A DNA stretch of 58,229 bases from Clostridiales bacterium UBA6114 (GTDB lineage Bacteria; Bacillota; Clostridia; Oscillospirales; Butyricicoccaceae), in NCBI GenBank assembly GCA_002423435.1, contig DIWE01000038.1:79545-137773 (forward strand). The letters are read 5' to 3'. The translations under genes and the position numbers were made by a program. Under the pieces are notes generated by a model that was given only the letters and a program-made list of their open reading frames with translations, ran no database searches and was not told the origin of the DNA. Every line of letters starts with the position of its first letter. Positions within the stretch are counted from its first letter, which is position 1. Positions 8,573 through 17,089 of the stretch are shown here, one piece after another.

Positions 8573-10324
8573 ATGCTCAAAAGACTGGCCGCCAGTATAC
8601 GGCAATATAAAAAAGAATCCATTCTTACCCCGGTATATGTGACCTTCGAATCGATCCTTGAAATCATTATTCCCACGCTGATGGCATATCTGATCGATTA
8701 CGGAATCAGCAAAAAGGATATGTCCTATGTCCTGCGGATGGGCCTTGTCCTGGTTATTCTTGCGATGCTCTCCCTGCTGGCGGGCTTTCTTTCAGGCCGT
8801 TACGCTGCGATCGCATCCTCGGGCTTTGCGAGGAATTTACGACGTGACATGTTCTATAACGTGCAGAAGTTTTCTTTCTCCAACATCGATAAATTCTCAA
8901 CCGCAAGCATCATCACACGGCTTACCACCGACGTGACCAATATTCAGAACGCATATCAGATGCTGATTCGCCTCGCGGTGCGCTCTCCGGTGATGATCGT
9001 GTTCGCATTGATTTTTTCCTTCCGGATCGACGCTCATCTGTCGCTGATCTTTCTTGCGGTCATCCCGGTGCTCGGCATCGGCTTAGGGCTGATCATGTCG
9101 CATGTGCACCCGATTTTCGTGCGGGTATTCAACACCTATGACAGGCTGAACAATACCGTCCAGGAAAATCTGCGCGGCATCCGGGTCGTCAAATCCTATA
9201 TCCGCGAGGATCATGAAGAACAGAAGTTCAAAAGTATTTCGGGATCAATCTTTCAGGATTTCTCCAAGGCGGAAAAAAGGCTGGCATTCAATATGCCGAT
9301 CATGCAGCTCTGTCTTTTTTCCAGCGTGCTTTTGCTTTCCTGGTTCGGAGCCAAGGAGATCATCGCCTATAACAACGATCCCGTGGCCGGGCTTTCGACG
9401 GGGGAGCTCACAAGCCTGATCACCTATGCGCTGCAGCTTCTCATGAGCCTGATGATGCTTTCCATGGCATTTGTCATGATCATCATTTCCCGCGCCTCGG
9501 CGGAGCGTATTGCGGAAATCCTGAGTGAGGAAAGCGATCTGAAAAACGGAGAAAACCCGGCATACACCGTAAAAGACGGTTCGATCGCTTTTGAAAACGT
9601 CACTTTTGCATATTCCAGAAGAAACGACAAACCGGTTCTTGACGGGATCAACCTTTCCATCGAATCTGGGGAAACGGTCGGTATTCTCGGCGCAACCGGC
9701 TCTTCCAAATCGAGTCTTGTCCAGCTGATCCCGCGCCTTTACGATGTCATGAGCGGAAAAGTGACCGTCGGCGGCGTCGACGTGCGCGATTACGATATTG
9801 AGTCGCTGCGCAATCAGGTGGCGATGGTGCTGCAGAAGAACGTGCTGTTTTCCGGCACGATCAAAGAGAATCTTCGCTGGGGCAATGAAAACGCGACGGA
9901 TGAAGAAATGATCCGCGCCTGCTCTCTTGCCCAGGCCGACGGCTTTATCCGGGAATTCCCGGACGGGTACGACGCCTATATCGAACAGGGCGGCACCAAT
10001 GTTTCCGGCGGTCAGAAGCAGCGGCTCTGCATTGCGCGGGCGCTTATGAAAAAGCCCAAAATTCTGATCCTTGACGACTCCACCAGCGCGGTTGACACCA
10101 AAACCGACAAATTGATCCGCCAGGCGTTTCGAAAAGACATCCCGGACACGACGAAAATCATTATTGCACAGCGCGTTTCATCCGTTCAGGACGCCGACAA
10201 GATCGTCGTGCTTGACGACGGTAAAATCAACGCGGTCGGCACGCACGAAGAGCTGCTCAGAAACTGCGCCATCTACCGGGAAGTCTTTGAGTCCCAGAAT
10301 AAGGGAGGTGCTCTCCATGAATAA
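8573..10324 (+). CDS. ABC exporter half-transporter with degenerate ATPase site
   Basis: 583 aa, an ABC type-1 exporter: six TM helices in about 300 residues, then a nucleotide-binding domain. The Walker A is GATGSSKSS, the signature is NVSGGQ, and the Walker B is ILILDDSTS, with Asp where the catalytic Glu is expected. The H-loop His is Gln (IIIAQRVSS). This is the non-catalytic partner pattern of heterodimeric multidrug exporters such as BmrC/BmrD and TM287/288. The second in-frame ATG (8573) has the better spacing to AAAGGA; 8567 is the alternative. It overlaps the next gene by 8 bp. Confidence 0.93.
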   Translation: MLKRLAASIRQYKKESILTPVYVTFESILEIIIPTLMAYLIDYGISKKDMSYVLRMGLVLVILAMLSLLAGFLSGRYAAIASSGFARNLRRDMFYNVQKFSFSNIDKFSTASIITRLTTDVTNIQNAYQMLIRLAVRSPVMIVFALIFSFRIDAHLSLIFLAVIPVLGIGLGLIMSHVHPIFVRVFNTYDRLNNTVQENLRGIRVVKSYIREDHEEQKFKSISGSIFQDFSKAEKRLAFNMPIMQLCLFSSVLLLSWFGAKEIIAYNNDPVAGLSTGELTSLITYALQLLMSLMMLSMAFVMIIISRASAERIAEILSEESDLKNGENPAYTVKDGSIAFENVTFAYSRRNDKPVLDGINLSIESGETVGILGATGSSKSSLVQLIPRLYDVMSGKVTVGGVDVRDYDIESLRNQVAMVLQKNVLFSGTIKENLRWGNENATDEEMIRACSLAQADGFIREFPDGYDAYIEQGGTNVSGGQKQRLCIARALMKKPKILILDDSTSAVDTKTDKLIRQAFRKDIPDTTKIIIAQRVSSVQDADKIVVLDDGKINAVGTHEELLRNCAIYREVFESQNKGGALHE

Positions 10325-12245
10325 AATGCCGCCGAGGGAAAATCCGAAGACGCACGGCAAGCCGGTACAGCGTTTCAAGCCGGGTACGATCAAAAGGCTG
10401 TTTTCCTACATGGCCGAATATAAAATTCAGTTGATTTTGGTTGTCGTCTGTATCCTTTTAAGCGCCGCCGCAACCGCGTCAACCGCTTTGTTCCTCCAGA
10501 TCCTGATCGACAAGTATATCGTTACCTTGCTCGGGCAGACGCATCCGGTATTTACAGAACTGTTCGAAGCGGTTCTTCTTATGTGTCTGATCTATACCGT
10601 CGGCGTGCTTTCCACATTGTTTTACAACAGAATGATGGTTGTCATCGGGCAGGGCACGCTCAAAAAGATCCGCGACAAGATGTTCACGCATATGCAGACC
10701 CTGCCGATCCGGTATTTCGATACGCACACCCACGGCGACGTCATGAGCCGCTATACCAATGATACCGACACGCTGCGTCAGGCAATCTCCCAGAGTTTGC
10801 CGCAGATGTTCTCCTCCCTTGTCTCTGCCGCGGCGGCATTTTTCGCCATGCTCTACCTCAGTGTCGGCCTTGCCGCTTTGGTCGCCCTGTTTGCTTTTGT
10901 TTTGCTGAAGATTATCCGGGTCCTGGTGGGCAGAAGCGGCACCTTCTTCATGAAGCAGCAGCAATCCCTGGGCGACGTAAACGGCTATATCGAAGAAATG
11001 ATAGGCGGCCAGAAGGTCGTGAAAGTCTTCTGCCATGAGGAAAGAGCCGAGGAAGAGTTTGACCAAAAGAACGACGAGCTCTGTTACTGCGCGACTAAGG
11101 CGAACACATACGGCAACGTCACAATGCCGGTTATCGGAAATATGGGTTATCTGCTCTATGTGCTTCTCGCCATCGTCGGCGGCGCGGCGGGCATAACGGG
11201 CCTTCCCAACCTGAGCCTCACCGGCGTCCATGCCCTGACAATCGGTACGATCGCATCCTTCCTTACCCTGTCCCGCAGCTTCATAAACCCCATCGGCCAG
11301 ATTTCCATGCAGTTCAATATGGTGGTCATGGCGCTCGCGGGCGCGTCAAGAATTTTTGAGCTGATGGACGAGGAAAGCGAACAGGACGACGGATACGTCA
11401 CTCTCGTCAACGCCAAAATGGAAAATGGCGAAATAAGAGAATGCGGTGAGCGGACGGAAACATGGGCCTGGAAGCATCCGCACGGCGACGGGACGGTAAC
11501 GTATACGCCGCTTCGGGGAGATATCCGCTTTTTCGACGTGGACTTCGGCTATGATGAAAACAACACCGTCCTGCACAATATCACGCTTTACGCCGAGCCC
11601 GGCCAGAAGATCGCATTTGTCGGAGCGACCGGCGCCGGGAAAACGACGATCACCAACCTCATCAACCGGTTTTATGACATCGCCGACGGAAAAATCCGGT
11701 ATGACGGAATCAACATCAACAAGATAAAAAAGGCCGACCTTCGCCGGTCGCTCGGCATCGTTTTGCAGGATGTGAACCTGTTTACGGGGACGGTCATGGA
11801 CAATATCCGCTATGGCAAGCTGGACGCGACGGATGAAGAGTGCATCGCGGCCGCAAAGCTTGCAAACGCCGACGGTTTTATCCGCATGCTTCCGCAGGGG
11901 TATCACACCGTGCTGGAAGGCGACGGCAGCGGCCTTTCGCAGGGGCAGCGGCAGCTGATTTCCATCGCCCGCGCGGCTGTGGCCGACCCGCCCGTCATGA
12001 TCCTGGACGAAGCCACCTCTTCGATTGACACCCGAACCGAAGCGATCGTGCAAAAGGGCATGGACGCCCTGATGAAAGGCAGGACGGTCTTTGTGATCGC
12101 CCATCGCCTGTCCACCGTTCAGAATTCCGACGTCATTATGGTACTGGCGGATGGCCGTATCATCGAACGGGGCAGCCACGAACAGCTCATTGAAGAGAGG
12201 GGAAACTACTATCAGCTGTATACAGGCGCATTTGAGCTTGAATGA
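10317..12245 (+). CDS. ABC exporter half-transporter with canonical ATPase site
   Basis: 642 aa from the ATG at 10317, which has GGAGGTG upstream and overlaps the previous gene by 8 bp. Six TM helices, then a nucleotide-binding domain with Walker A GATGAGKTT, signature GLSQGQRQ, Walker B VMILDEATSS with the catalytic Glu, and H-loop AHRLST. It differs from its partner in a longer N-terminus and an insert of about 50 residues between the TM and ATPase domains (EDDGYVTLVNAKMENGEIRECG region). With the preceding protein it should form a heterodimeric exporter of drugs, peptides or lipids controlled by the MarR protein. Confidence 0.94.
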   Translation: MNKMPPRENPKTHGKPVQRFKPGTIKRLFSYMAEYKIQLILVVVCILLSAAATASTALFLQILIDKYIVTLLGQTHPVFTELFEAVLLMCLIYTVGVLSTLFYNRMMVVIGQGTLKKIRDKMFTHMQTLPIRYFDTHTHGDVMSRYTNDTDTLRQAISQSLPQMFSSLVSAAAAFFAMLYLSVGLAALVALFAFVLLKIIRVLVGRSGTFFMKQQQSLGDVNGYIEEMIGGQKVVKVFCHEERAEEEFDQKNDELCYCATKANTYGNVTMPVIGNMGYLLYVLLAIVGGAAGITGLPNLSLTGVHALTIGTIASFLTLSRSFINPIGQISMQFNMVVMALAGASRIFELMDEESEQDDGYVTLVNAKMENGEIRECGERTETWAWKHPHGDGTVTYTPLRGDIRFFDVDFGYDENNTVLHNITLYAEPGQKIAFVGATGAGKTTITNLINRFYDIADGKIRYDGININKIKKADLRRSLGIVLQDVNLFTGTVMDNIRYGKLDATDEECIAAAKLANADGFIRMLPQGYHTVLEGDGSGLSQGQRQLISIARAAVADPPVMILDEATSSIDTRTEAIVQKGMDALMKGRTVFVIAHRLSTVQNSDVIMVLADGRIIERGSHEQLIEERGNYYQLYTGAFELE

Positions 12246-12372
12246 CAAGGCAAGGCTTAAAGGCCATGCCGATCACATCAATGTTTTTTATGCCGCCACC
12301 CCGTCTCCGGCAATTTCTTAATGCATGGCGAGCGCTGTCGGAGCATCATAGAAAACGCGCTCAAACAGCCGC

Positions 12373-12401
12373 TTGACAGAAGGTAAGCGCGGGCATAATA
12401 T
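12373..12401 (+). promoter_or_regulatory. Promoter of the second aldo/keto reductase gene
   Basis: TTGACA at 12373, 17-bp spacer, TAATAT at 12396; flanking bases match the promoter at 6296. The rest of the 12246-12431 gap shows nothing clear. Confidence 0.7.
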
Positions 12402-12431
12402 AGACAGTATCAAAACCGAAAGGAGTTTTCT

Positions 12432-13409
12432 ATGGAATTCAAAACTTTAGCGGGAACAGGGCTTACGGTATCCGGGCTCTGTCTCGGCACCATGATGTTC
12501 GGCGGGCAGACAAGCGAGACAGACAGCCTCGAAATCATGGATTACGCGTTTGAACACGGCATCAATTTTTTTGATACCGCAAACTCGTACAACCAGGGAG
12601 AAAGCGAAAAGGTCGTCGGCAAATGGCTCAAAGGCGGGCGCGACCGGATCGTACTCGCAACCAAGGTCGGCAACAAAATGGGGGACAACCCGAACAACGT
12701 GGGTTTAAACCGCCGCAATATCATCGCCGCCTGCGATGCGAGCCTCAAGCGTCTGGGTACCGACTACATCGACATCTATTACCTGCACCGCCCCGATTAC
12801 GGAACAGCGCTTGAGGAAACGATGGAAGTGATGTCCGGCCTTGTAAAGTCCGGAAAGGTCCGTTATGTCGGGATCAGCAACCACGCCGCATGGCAGATCG
12901 GGGACGCGCTCGCAATCTGCGACAAGCGGGATTATGTGCCGCCCGTCATTACCCAGAACGTCTACAACATAATCACGAGAAGCATTGAAAGCGAGCTCGT
13001 GCCGTTCCTTGAGGCTCATAAAATGGGAATGGTCGTCTACAATCCGATCGCCGGAGGGCTGCTCGCCGGAAAGCACAAACCCGGCCAGCCGGTGGAAAAC
13101 ACCCGTTTTGCTCTCAGCAAGAATTATTACGATCGCTACTGGTCGGACGAAAACTTTGCCGCCGTCGAGAAGCTGAGCGCGATTGCGTCCGACCACGGCA
13201 TGGGCATCCTGCAGCTTGCGATGAAATGGTGCGCCGAAAAAGCGTGCGTCACAAGCGTCATCACCGGCGTAAGCCGCCTGCCGCAGATTGAGCAGAATAT
13301 CGCCTGCGTCGAAGGCGAACCTCTGAGCACGGAACTCCTCGCGCTTTGCGACGATGTCTGGAACTCACTCGCCGGCACGCGTTTCCAGTACAACAGAAAA
13401 AGCGTTTAG
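12432..13409 (+). CDS. Aldo/keto reductase, second paralog
   Basis: 325 aa, same architecture and near-identical motifs as the gene at 6358 (FFDTANSYNQGESE, ILATKVG written VLATKVG, IYYLHRPD with the catalytic His, and SVITGVSRLPQIEQN at the cofactor end). AAAGGAG precedes the ATG. Duplication of gene plus promoter around the ABC operon suggests a tandem duplication with divergence, perhaps for a different carbonyl substrate. A LUD-domain gene follows 47 bp later and may be cotranscribed. Confidence 0.93.
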   Translation: MEFKTLAGTGLTVSGLCLGTMMFGGQTSETDSLEIMDYAFEHGINFFDTANSYNQGESEKVVGKWLKGGRDRIVLATKVGNKMGDNPNNVGLNRRNIIAACDASLKRLGTDYIDIYYLHRPDYGTALEETMEVMSGLVKSGKVRYVGISNHAAWQIGDALAICDKRDYVPPVITQNVYNIITRSIESELVPFLEAHKMGMVVYNPIAGGLLAGKHKPGQPVENTRFALSKNYYDRYWSDENFAAVEKLSAIASDHGMGILQLAMKWCAEKACVTSVITGVSRLPQIEQNIACVEGEPLSTELLALCDDVWNSLAGTRFQYNRKSV

Positions 13410-13456
13410 CGGCATTGTCATGATTATCATAATTCATGTCGGAAAGGGTGTTTGCA

Positions 13457-14053
13457 ATGGCCGATATTCAAAAAACGATGGAGCTTTTCAAAAAAAGAGG
13501 GTTTGAGGTATCTTTTTTTGAAGCGAAAGAGCAGGCGGTCGAATACTTAAAAGGAAAGATCAAAAATACCACCGTTGGCTTCGGCGGCTCGACCACTCTG
13601 GCTGAAATGAGGCTGTTCGAAGTTCTTGGCGAAAACAACATCGTAAGCTGCCACAACCACATCCGCGCAAAAGCCGTGCGTGAGCTGTCGAGGCAATGTA
13701 AGATCTATTTGACCAGTGCCAACGCAATAACCGAAACGGGCGAAATCATCAATATCGACGGAAGCGGAAACCGCCTTTCTTCCACGCTCTACGGGCATGA
13801 GAAGGTGTACTTCGTTGTCGGGATCAACAAGCTTACTGCCGATCTCGAGAGCGGATTATACAGGGCGAAAAACATTGCCGCGCCGCTAAATGCCAAAAGG
13901 CTTAATAAAAAGACCCCCTGCGCCGTAAAAGGCGACAAATGCTATGACTGCGACAGTCCCGACAGGATATGCAGGGCTACATGCATCATAGAACGAAACT
14001 TAAGCGAATCTCAGTACGAAATCGTGTTTATCAACGAAAAGCTGGGCTATTAA
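13457..14053 (+). CDS. LUD-domain (lactate-utilisation-type) protein
   Basis: 198 aa from the ATG at 13457 with GGAAAGGG upstream (an in-frame ATG at 13436 lacks a ribosome site). It matches the LUD/DUF162 fold shared by LutB, LutC and many stand-alone clostridial proteins: VGFGGSTTLAEM near the N-terminus, then ANAITETGEIINIDGSGNRL and VYFVVGINKL. The C-terminus holds Cys residues (CYDCDSPDRICRATC) that could bind a metal or Fe-S cluster. Such stand-alone LUD proteins are often annotated as lactate utilisation proteins, but no lutA/lutB partner is here, so the role is open. Confidence 0.85.
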   Translation: MADIQKTMELFKKRGFEVSFFEAKEQAVEYLKGKIKNTTVGFGGSTTLAEMRLFEVLGENNIVSCHNHIRAKAVRELSRQCKIYLTSANAITETGEIINIDGSGNRLSSTLYGHEKVYFVVGINKLTADLESGLYRAKNIAAPLNAKRLNKKTPCAVKGDKCYDCDSPDRICRATCIIERNLSESQYEIVFINEKLGY

Positions 14054-14092
14054 AAAGGCAGGGGGCAGTTTTTAACTGCCCCCCTTCTTTTT
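14054..14092. terminator. Bidirectional terminator between the LUD and Rrf2 genes
   Basis: GGGGGCAGTT pairs with AACTGCCCCC around TTT, with A-rich and T-rich flanks (CTTCTTTTT). It serves both convergent genes. Confidence 0.85.
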
Positions 14093-14498
14093 ACTGTCGG
14101 TGAATAAACGCGCTTAATTTCAAATCGTACAAATTCTCCCGCAGTTTTTGATTAATCTCCAAAAACGAGGAGTGGAATTCGCATTTCCTGTCCCCTTCCA
14201 TCCTTGTGCACGCATAGTCGTCGTCAAGGCAGTGGGTAATGCGGATCGGTCCGTCGATCAACTCGACAATCTGCCCGATTGAAATATCCTGCGCGGGGGT
14301 CTGCAAGGCGTATCCGCCCTTCATTCCCTTAAAAGATTTTACCAATCCCGAGCCGGTCAGCTTCCGAAGAATTTTCAGGGTAAACCGAGGGGTCACCCCC
14401 GAGCAGTCGGAAAGCTCCTTTGCGCCCATTTTCTCATTTTTCGAAGCCAGACAAAAAAGAATCCGGATGGCGTAATCCGCCTCATGAGTAATTCGCAC
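14091..14498 (-). CDS. Rrf2-family transcriptional regulator
   Basis: 135 aa. Typical Rrf2 start (MRITHEADYAIRILFCLA), helix-turn-helix around MGAKELSDCSGVTPRFTLKILRKL, wing GGYALQTPAQDISIGQIVELIDG. Three Cys follow (THCLDDDYACTRMEGDRKC), the place where IscR, NsrR and CymR-related proteins hold an Fe-S cluster or not, so it may sense iron, NO or redox state. No iscS/iscU lies nearby. Its promoter at 14542-14570 overlaps a likely autoregulatory site. Confidence 0.9.
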   Translation of the reverse strand: MRITHEADYAIRILFCLASKNEKMGAKELSDCSGVTPRFTLKILRKLTGSGLVKSFKGMKGGYALQTPAQDISIGQIVELIDGPIRITHCLDDDYACTRMEGDRKCEFHSSFLEINQKLRENLYDLKLSAFIHRQ

Positions 14499-14541
14499 AG
14501 CTCCACCGCCATTCTTTCGTTCACTATATGTTCACCATATT

Positions 14542-14570
14542 AGTATACATTTGTTGTTCCGCCTTGTCAA
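14542..14570 (-). promoter_or_regulatory. Promoter of the Rrf2 gene
   Basis: On the minus strand TTGACA (complement of 14565-14570), 17-bp spacer, TATACT (complement of 14542-14547). ATACTAATATGGTGAACATAT just downstream is AT-rich and partly symmetrical, a candidate Rrf2 site. Confidence 0.75.
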
Positions 14571-14676
14571 CCTTTTCCCGTCTCTCCCGCCCGGCCGGAA
14601 TAGCGATACTCCGGTAAATATCTCCTTTCGACACAATGCGACCGATCTTTTTCCAGAACAAATTTTCAAGTCTTTC

Positions 14677-14705
14677 TTGACAAACGGCCGTAAGCTTACT
14701 ATAAT
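14677..14705 (+). promoter_or_regulatory. Promoter of the tRNA-Leu pair
   Basis: TTGACA at 14677, 17-bp spacer, TATAAT at 14700, 28 bp before the first tRNA. Confidence 0.85.
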
Positions 14706-14733
14706 CATATATGCGTCAAAACGCACGGAAAAC

Positions 14734-14816
14734 GCGGTCGTGGCGGAACAGGCAGACGCGCACGTTTGAGGGGCGTGTGGGTAACCGTATGGGTTCAAGT
14801 CCCATCGACCGCACCA
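14734..14816 (+). tRNA. tRNA-Leu (anticodon GAG)
   Basis: 83 nt including encoded CCA. Acceptor arms are GCGGTCG/CGACCGC. The anticodon stem CACGT/GCGTG holds the loop TTGAGGG, giving GAG, which reads CTC/CTT. A class II long variable arm is present, and the T arm GGGTTCAAGTCCC is intact. Confidence 0.95.
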
Positions 14817-14820
14817 ATAA

Positions 14821-14852
14821 AAATCCCCGCCCGAAAAAAAGAGCGGGGATTT
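14821..14852 (+). terminator. Hairpin between the two tRNA-Leu genes
   Basis: AAATCCCCGC pairs with GCGGGGATTT, 10 bp perfect, A-rich loop. There is no long T tract, so it may be a processing or partial termination signal. Confidence 0.6.
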
Positions 14853-14869
14853 GACCATAATACGGATAT

Positions 14870-14956
14870 GCGGATATGGCGGAATTGGCAGACGCGCTAG
14901 ATTCAGGTTCTAGTGGTCGCAAGGCTGTGCAGGTTCAAGTCCTGTTATCCGCACCA
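14870..14956 (+). tRNA. tRNA-Leu (anticodon CAG)
   Basis: 87 nt with encoded CCA. Acceptor arms GCGGATA/TATCCGC; anticodon stem CTAGA/TCTAG with loop TTCAGGT, giving CAG for CTG codons; long variable arm. Its last 19 nt are repeated exactly at 24250-24268, which marks it as the integration target of the element that follows. Confidence 0.96.
14938..14956 (+). repeat. attL-like copy of the 19-bp core (tRNA-Leu 3' end)
   Basis: AGTCCTGTTATCCGCACCA, the 3' end of tRNA-Leu(CAG). The identical 19 bp recurs at 24250-24268; bases on both sides differ between the two copies. Confidence 0.85.
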
Positions 14957-14959
14957 TCG

Positions 14960-14991
14960 AAAAGACCGTCGACAACAATCGACGGTCTTTT
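14960..14991 (+). terminator. Terminator just inside the element's left end
   Basis: Perfect 13-bp arms (AAAAGACCGTCGA / TCGACGGTCTTTT), 6-nt loop, T run at the end. It now terminates tRNA-Leu(CAG) transcription. Confidence 0.85.
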
Positions 14992-15052
14992 GCTTCGAGA
15001 AATATGTGATATACTATTAATAAAGATTTTTCATGGATTGGAGTTAAACCGA

Positions 15053-15733
15053 GTGCATAACAGAGCCTATATCATCATACATGGATTTGGCGGCGGACTT
15101 AACGAGATTGAGTATTTAAAAGAATATTTATTCAAGCATGATATCTCTGCTCAGAGTGTTTTGCTTGCCGGTCACGGCAGCACAAAAAAAGAATTAAGCA
15201 AATCCACTTATATGGATTGGATCCAGTCTGGAGACCGGGCTTTGGTAAAAGTTAAGAATGAATACGATTCGGTAGCATTGATAGGTTTTTCTATGGGTGG
15301 ATTGGTTTGTACATATCTGGAAAATCAACATAAGGTCGACAGGCTGGTGCTTATCAACACGCCGGTATATTTTTGGAATATAAAAGTTATTTTCAAATCT
15401 TTATTTTATGATATCAAGCACAGACGATGTGACAATATCAGTTATTATAAAAAAGCTGTTTTCGGCACGCCGATACGATCATGTATTCAATTTTTAAGGA
15501 TGCTCACAAAAAGCAAAAAATTATTTCAGAACATTGCATGTCCTACATTGATTATTCAATGTTTGAATGATGAAAGCGTAAAACCGAAAAGCGCGGCGTT
15601 TATTGAAAGTAAAATAAAATCTGATGTTACACTGAAATATTATAAAGGCGGCTGTCATCAAGTATTCAGTAAAACAAACGACTGCAGAAAGAATATTTGT
15701 TATGATATTTTGTGTTTTGTCAATCAACCTTAG
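15053..15733 (+). CDS. Alpha/beta hydrolase (carboxylesterase/lipase type)
   Basis: 226 aa from GTG at 15053, chosen because GGAG lies nine bases upstream; the longer in-frame reading begins inside the tRNA and is an artefact. Motifs: IIIHGFGGG (oxyanion hole), nucleophile elbow GFSMGG, acid Asp in IIQCLNDESV, and His in YYKGGCHQVF. This matches small serine esterases such as Est30 or monoacylglycerol-lipase-like proteins. It is markedly AT-rich compared with the left flank and is the first gene of the element. Substrate unknown; intracellular, no signal peptide. Confidence 0.85.
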   Translation: MHNRAYIIIHGFGGGLNEIEYLKEYLFKHDISAQSVLLAGHGSTKKELSKSTYMDWIQSGDRALVKVKNEYDSVALIGFSMGGLVCTYLENQHKVDRLVLINTPVYFWNIKVIFKSLFYDIKHRRCDNISYYKKAVFGTPIRSCIQFLRMLTKSKKLFQNIACPTLIIQCLNDESVKPKSAAFIESKIKSDVTLKYYKGGCHQVFSKTNDCRKNICYDILCFVNQP

Positions 15734-15878
15734 TTTATCAAACTACCTTCGGAAAGGCAAAAGCACAAATTATTTTGCATTGCCTTCTTCTATTAGATCA
15801 TGGATCAAAACCAATTAATTTATCTGTTCTGGAACCAGAGATAACCTACACAGAAGTAAATGGGCTTAAAATTGGTGC

Positions 15879-16124
15879 TCAAGACTCTATTTTGGCAGAG
15901 TTAAGAGTGTTTTCCATACGATCAAGCTTTTGAAACTTGGTGTTTATGTCTTGCTGGGCCTCCAAAAGCAGTTGAATATTAGGCTTAACTTCATTTTCAA
16001 GAATAATGCTTGTTTTTCTTGCTTCTTGCTTAACCTCGCTTAAATCTGCTCTGAATTCTTGAAATTCCTTCTGCATAGGCTCAAGCATAGACTTCATAGC
16101 CTGAAGGATCTGTTCATCTGTCAT
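15879..16124 (-). CDS. Small coiled-coil protein of unknown function
   Basis: 81 aa from the ATG at 16124 (MTDEQILQAMKSMLEPMQKE), preceded by a weak GGCGGTGA. Almost the whole protein is predicted helical with heptad-like spacing (EFRADLSEVKQEARK, INTKFQKLDRMENTL). Short proteins of this style are common in Clostridia near mobile regions; I know of no assigned function. It runs toward the element's left end on the opposite strand from the hydrolase. Confidence 0.6.
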   Translation of the reverse strand: MTDEQILQAMKSMLEPMQKEFQEFRADLSEVKQEARKTSIILENEVKPNIQLLLEAQQDINTKFQKLDRMENTLNSAKIES

Positions 16125-16296
16125 AATCGTCACCGCCGTATATTTTGCAGTATAGCATGGCTTCTTTGTACGTACAAGCATATAAAAGGAAATATCCATA
16201 ATTGAACATATCAAAGCTTTGATACGTTCAATTACAGCTTTTAATTAATCATACGTTCGGGACGAAATCTAGTGGCTCTAAGGGCTCCCGGCTTGC

Positions 16297-16326
16297 TATA
16301 ACCTGCTATAATCTGTCAAGGTTATA
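16297..16326. repeat. Inverted and direct repeats downstream of the XRE gene
   Basis: TATAACCT (16297) and AGGTTATA (16319) are inverted with a 14-bp spacer. Inside lie the near-direct repeats GCTATAACCT and GCTATAATCT. Could be a protein-binding site or a weak terminator. The rest of 16125-16367 shows nothing I recognise. Confidence 0.4.
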
Positions 16327-16367
16327 AACTGGAAATTATGCTTACCGTGTTGCGTTTCGGACATCGG

Positions 16368-17048
16368 TCATTCTATAGGCGTCCACTGGACAGAGCCGGA
16401 ACTTTTACTGAAATTCAGGCCCGAGGCCAGCGCAACGGCGCGGCTGTCTTGTACGCTGCTGACCACTACCGTAACGGAGTAGGTGTCGTATTCACTTAGG
16501 GCTACCGCATCAGTGCATATGCCGCCGCTGTATGGCGCAATGAAGGTCTGGGGCGAGTTGTTTTGTCCGCTGAAAGTAATTTGGTATGTATACGCTTCTC
16601 CAATGATGCTGGGGACGAACTGATAAGAAAGGTCGCCACCTTCAATAAAAAACTGTTCTCCTGATACAGAAAAGGTTTCCGGCAGGGATGGTGTGAGCGT
16701 CGCTTTCGATTCCGGTGTGCCATCAAATTGTGTTCCTGCAAAAAAACTTCCGGCCAGCAGAAACCCAATCAGCGCAAAATTTGCAATACGCCTGAGCAAC
16801 CACGGCTTTGCCGGAGTAGCTTCTTTTTCAGGCGAGGGGGATGCCGAGGATATTTCCCGTCCGCACAGCGCATCCATACTAATATTCAGCGCCTCCGCCA
16901 ATGCTATCAATTTGGGAAGGTCTGGCAGGGCATCTCCGGTTTCCCATTTGCTCACCGCCTGCCGCGAAACGCCGATTTGAACAGCCAATTCCTCTTGGCT
17001 AAACCCCCGGGCTTTCCGTTCTTGAATCAGCCGTTCTTTCAATTCCAT
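16368..17048 (-). CDS. Membrane-anchored XRE-family regulator
   Basis: 226 aa from the ATG at 17048 with GGAGGTGG upstream. A Cro/C1 helix-turn-helix occupies residues 1-60 (FSQEELAVQIGVSRQAVSKW), a TM helix lies near 88-106 (NFALIGFLLAGSFFAG), and an extracytoplasmic domain of about 115 residues follows. This design is common in Clostridia and could link an outside signal to direct DNA binding. Two palindromes of GGTTGC half-sites at 17090-17139, just upstream, are probable autoregulatory operators. Part of the tRNA-Leu element. Confidence 0.82.
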   Translation of the reverse strand: MELKERLIQERKARGFSQEELAVQIGVSRQAVSKWETGDALPDLPKLIALAEALNISMDALCGREISSASPSPEKEATPAKPWLLRRIANFALIGFLLAGSFFAGTQFDGTPESKATLTPSLPETFSVSGEQFFIEGGDLSYQFVPSIIGEAYTYQITFSGQNNSPQTFIAPYSGGICTDAVALSEYDTYSVTVVVSSVQDSRAVALASGLNFSKSSGSVQWTPIE

Positions 17049-17089
17049 AATTCCACCTCCGTTCACTGTTATTATTTTAGCAGCAGTGT

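Noticed and set aside
10479..12248. Two long minus-strand frames opposite the second ABC gene
   Set aside because: Antisense to strong ABC motifs; no start signals, His/Asp-rich composition typical of antisense frames.
14876..15052. In-frame extension of the first hydrolase gene back into tRNA-Leu(CAG)
   Set aside because: The sequence MAELADALDSGSSGRKAVQVQVLLSAP is the usual translation of a tRNA-Leu gene, and a good ribosome site with GTG start exists at 15053.
15712..15933. Plus-strand frame after the first hydrolase gene
   Set aside because: No ribosome site, overlaps the convergent coiled-coil gene, no similarity to known proteins.
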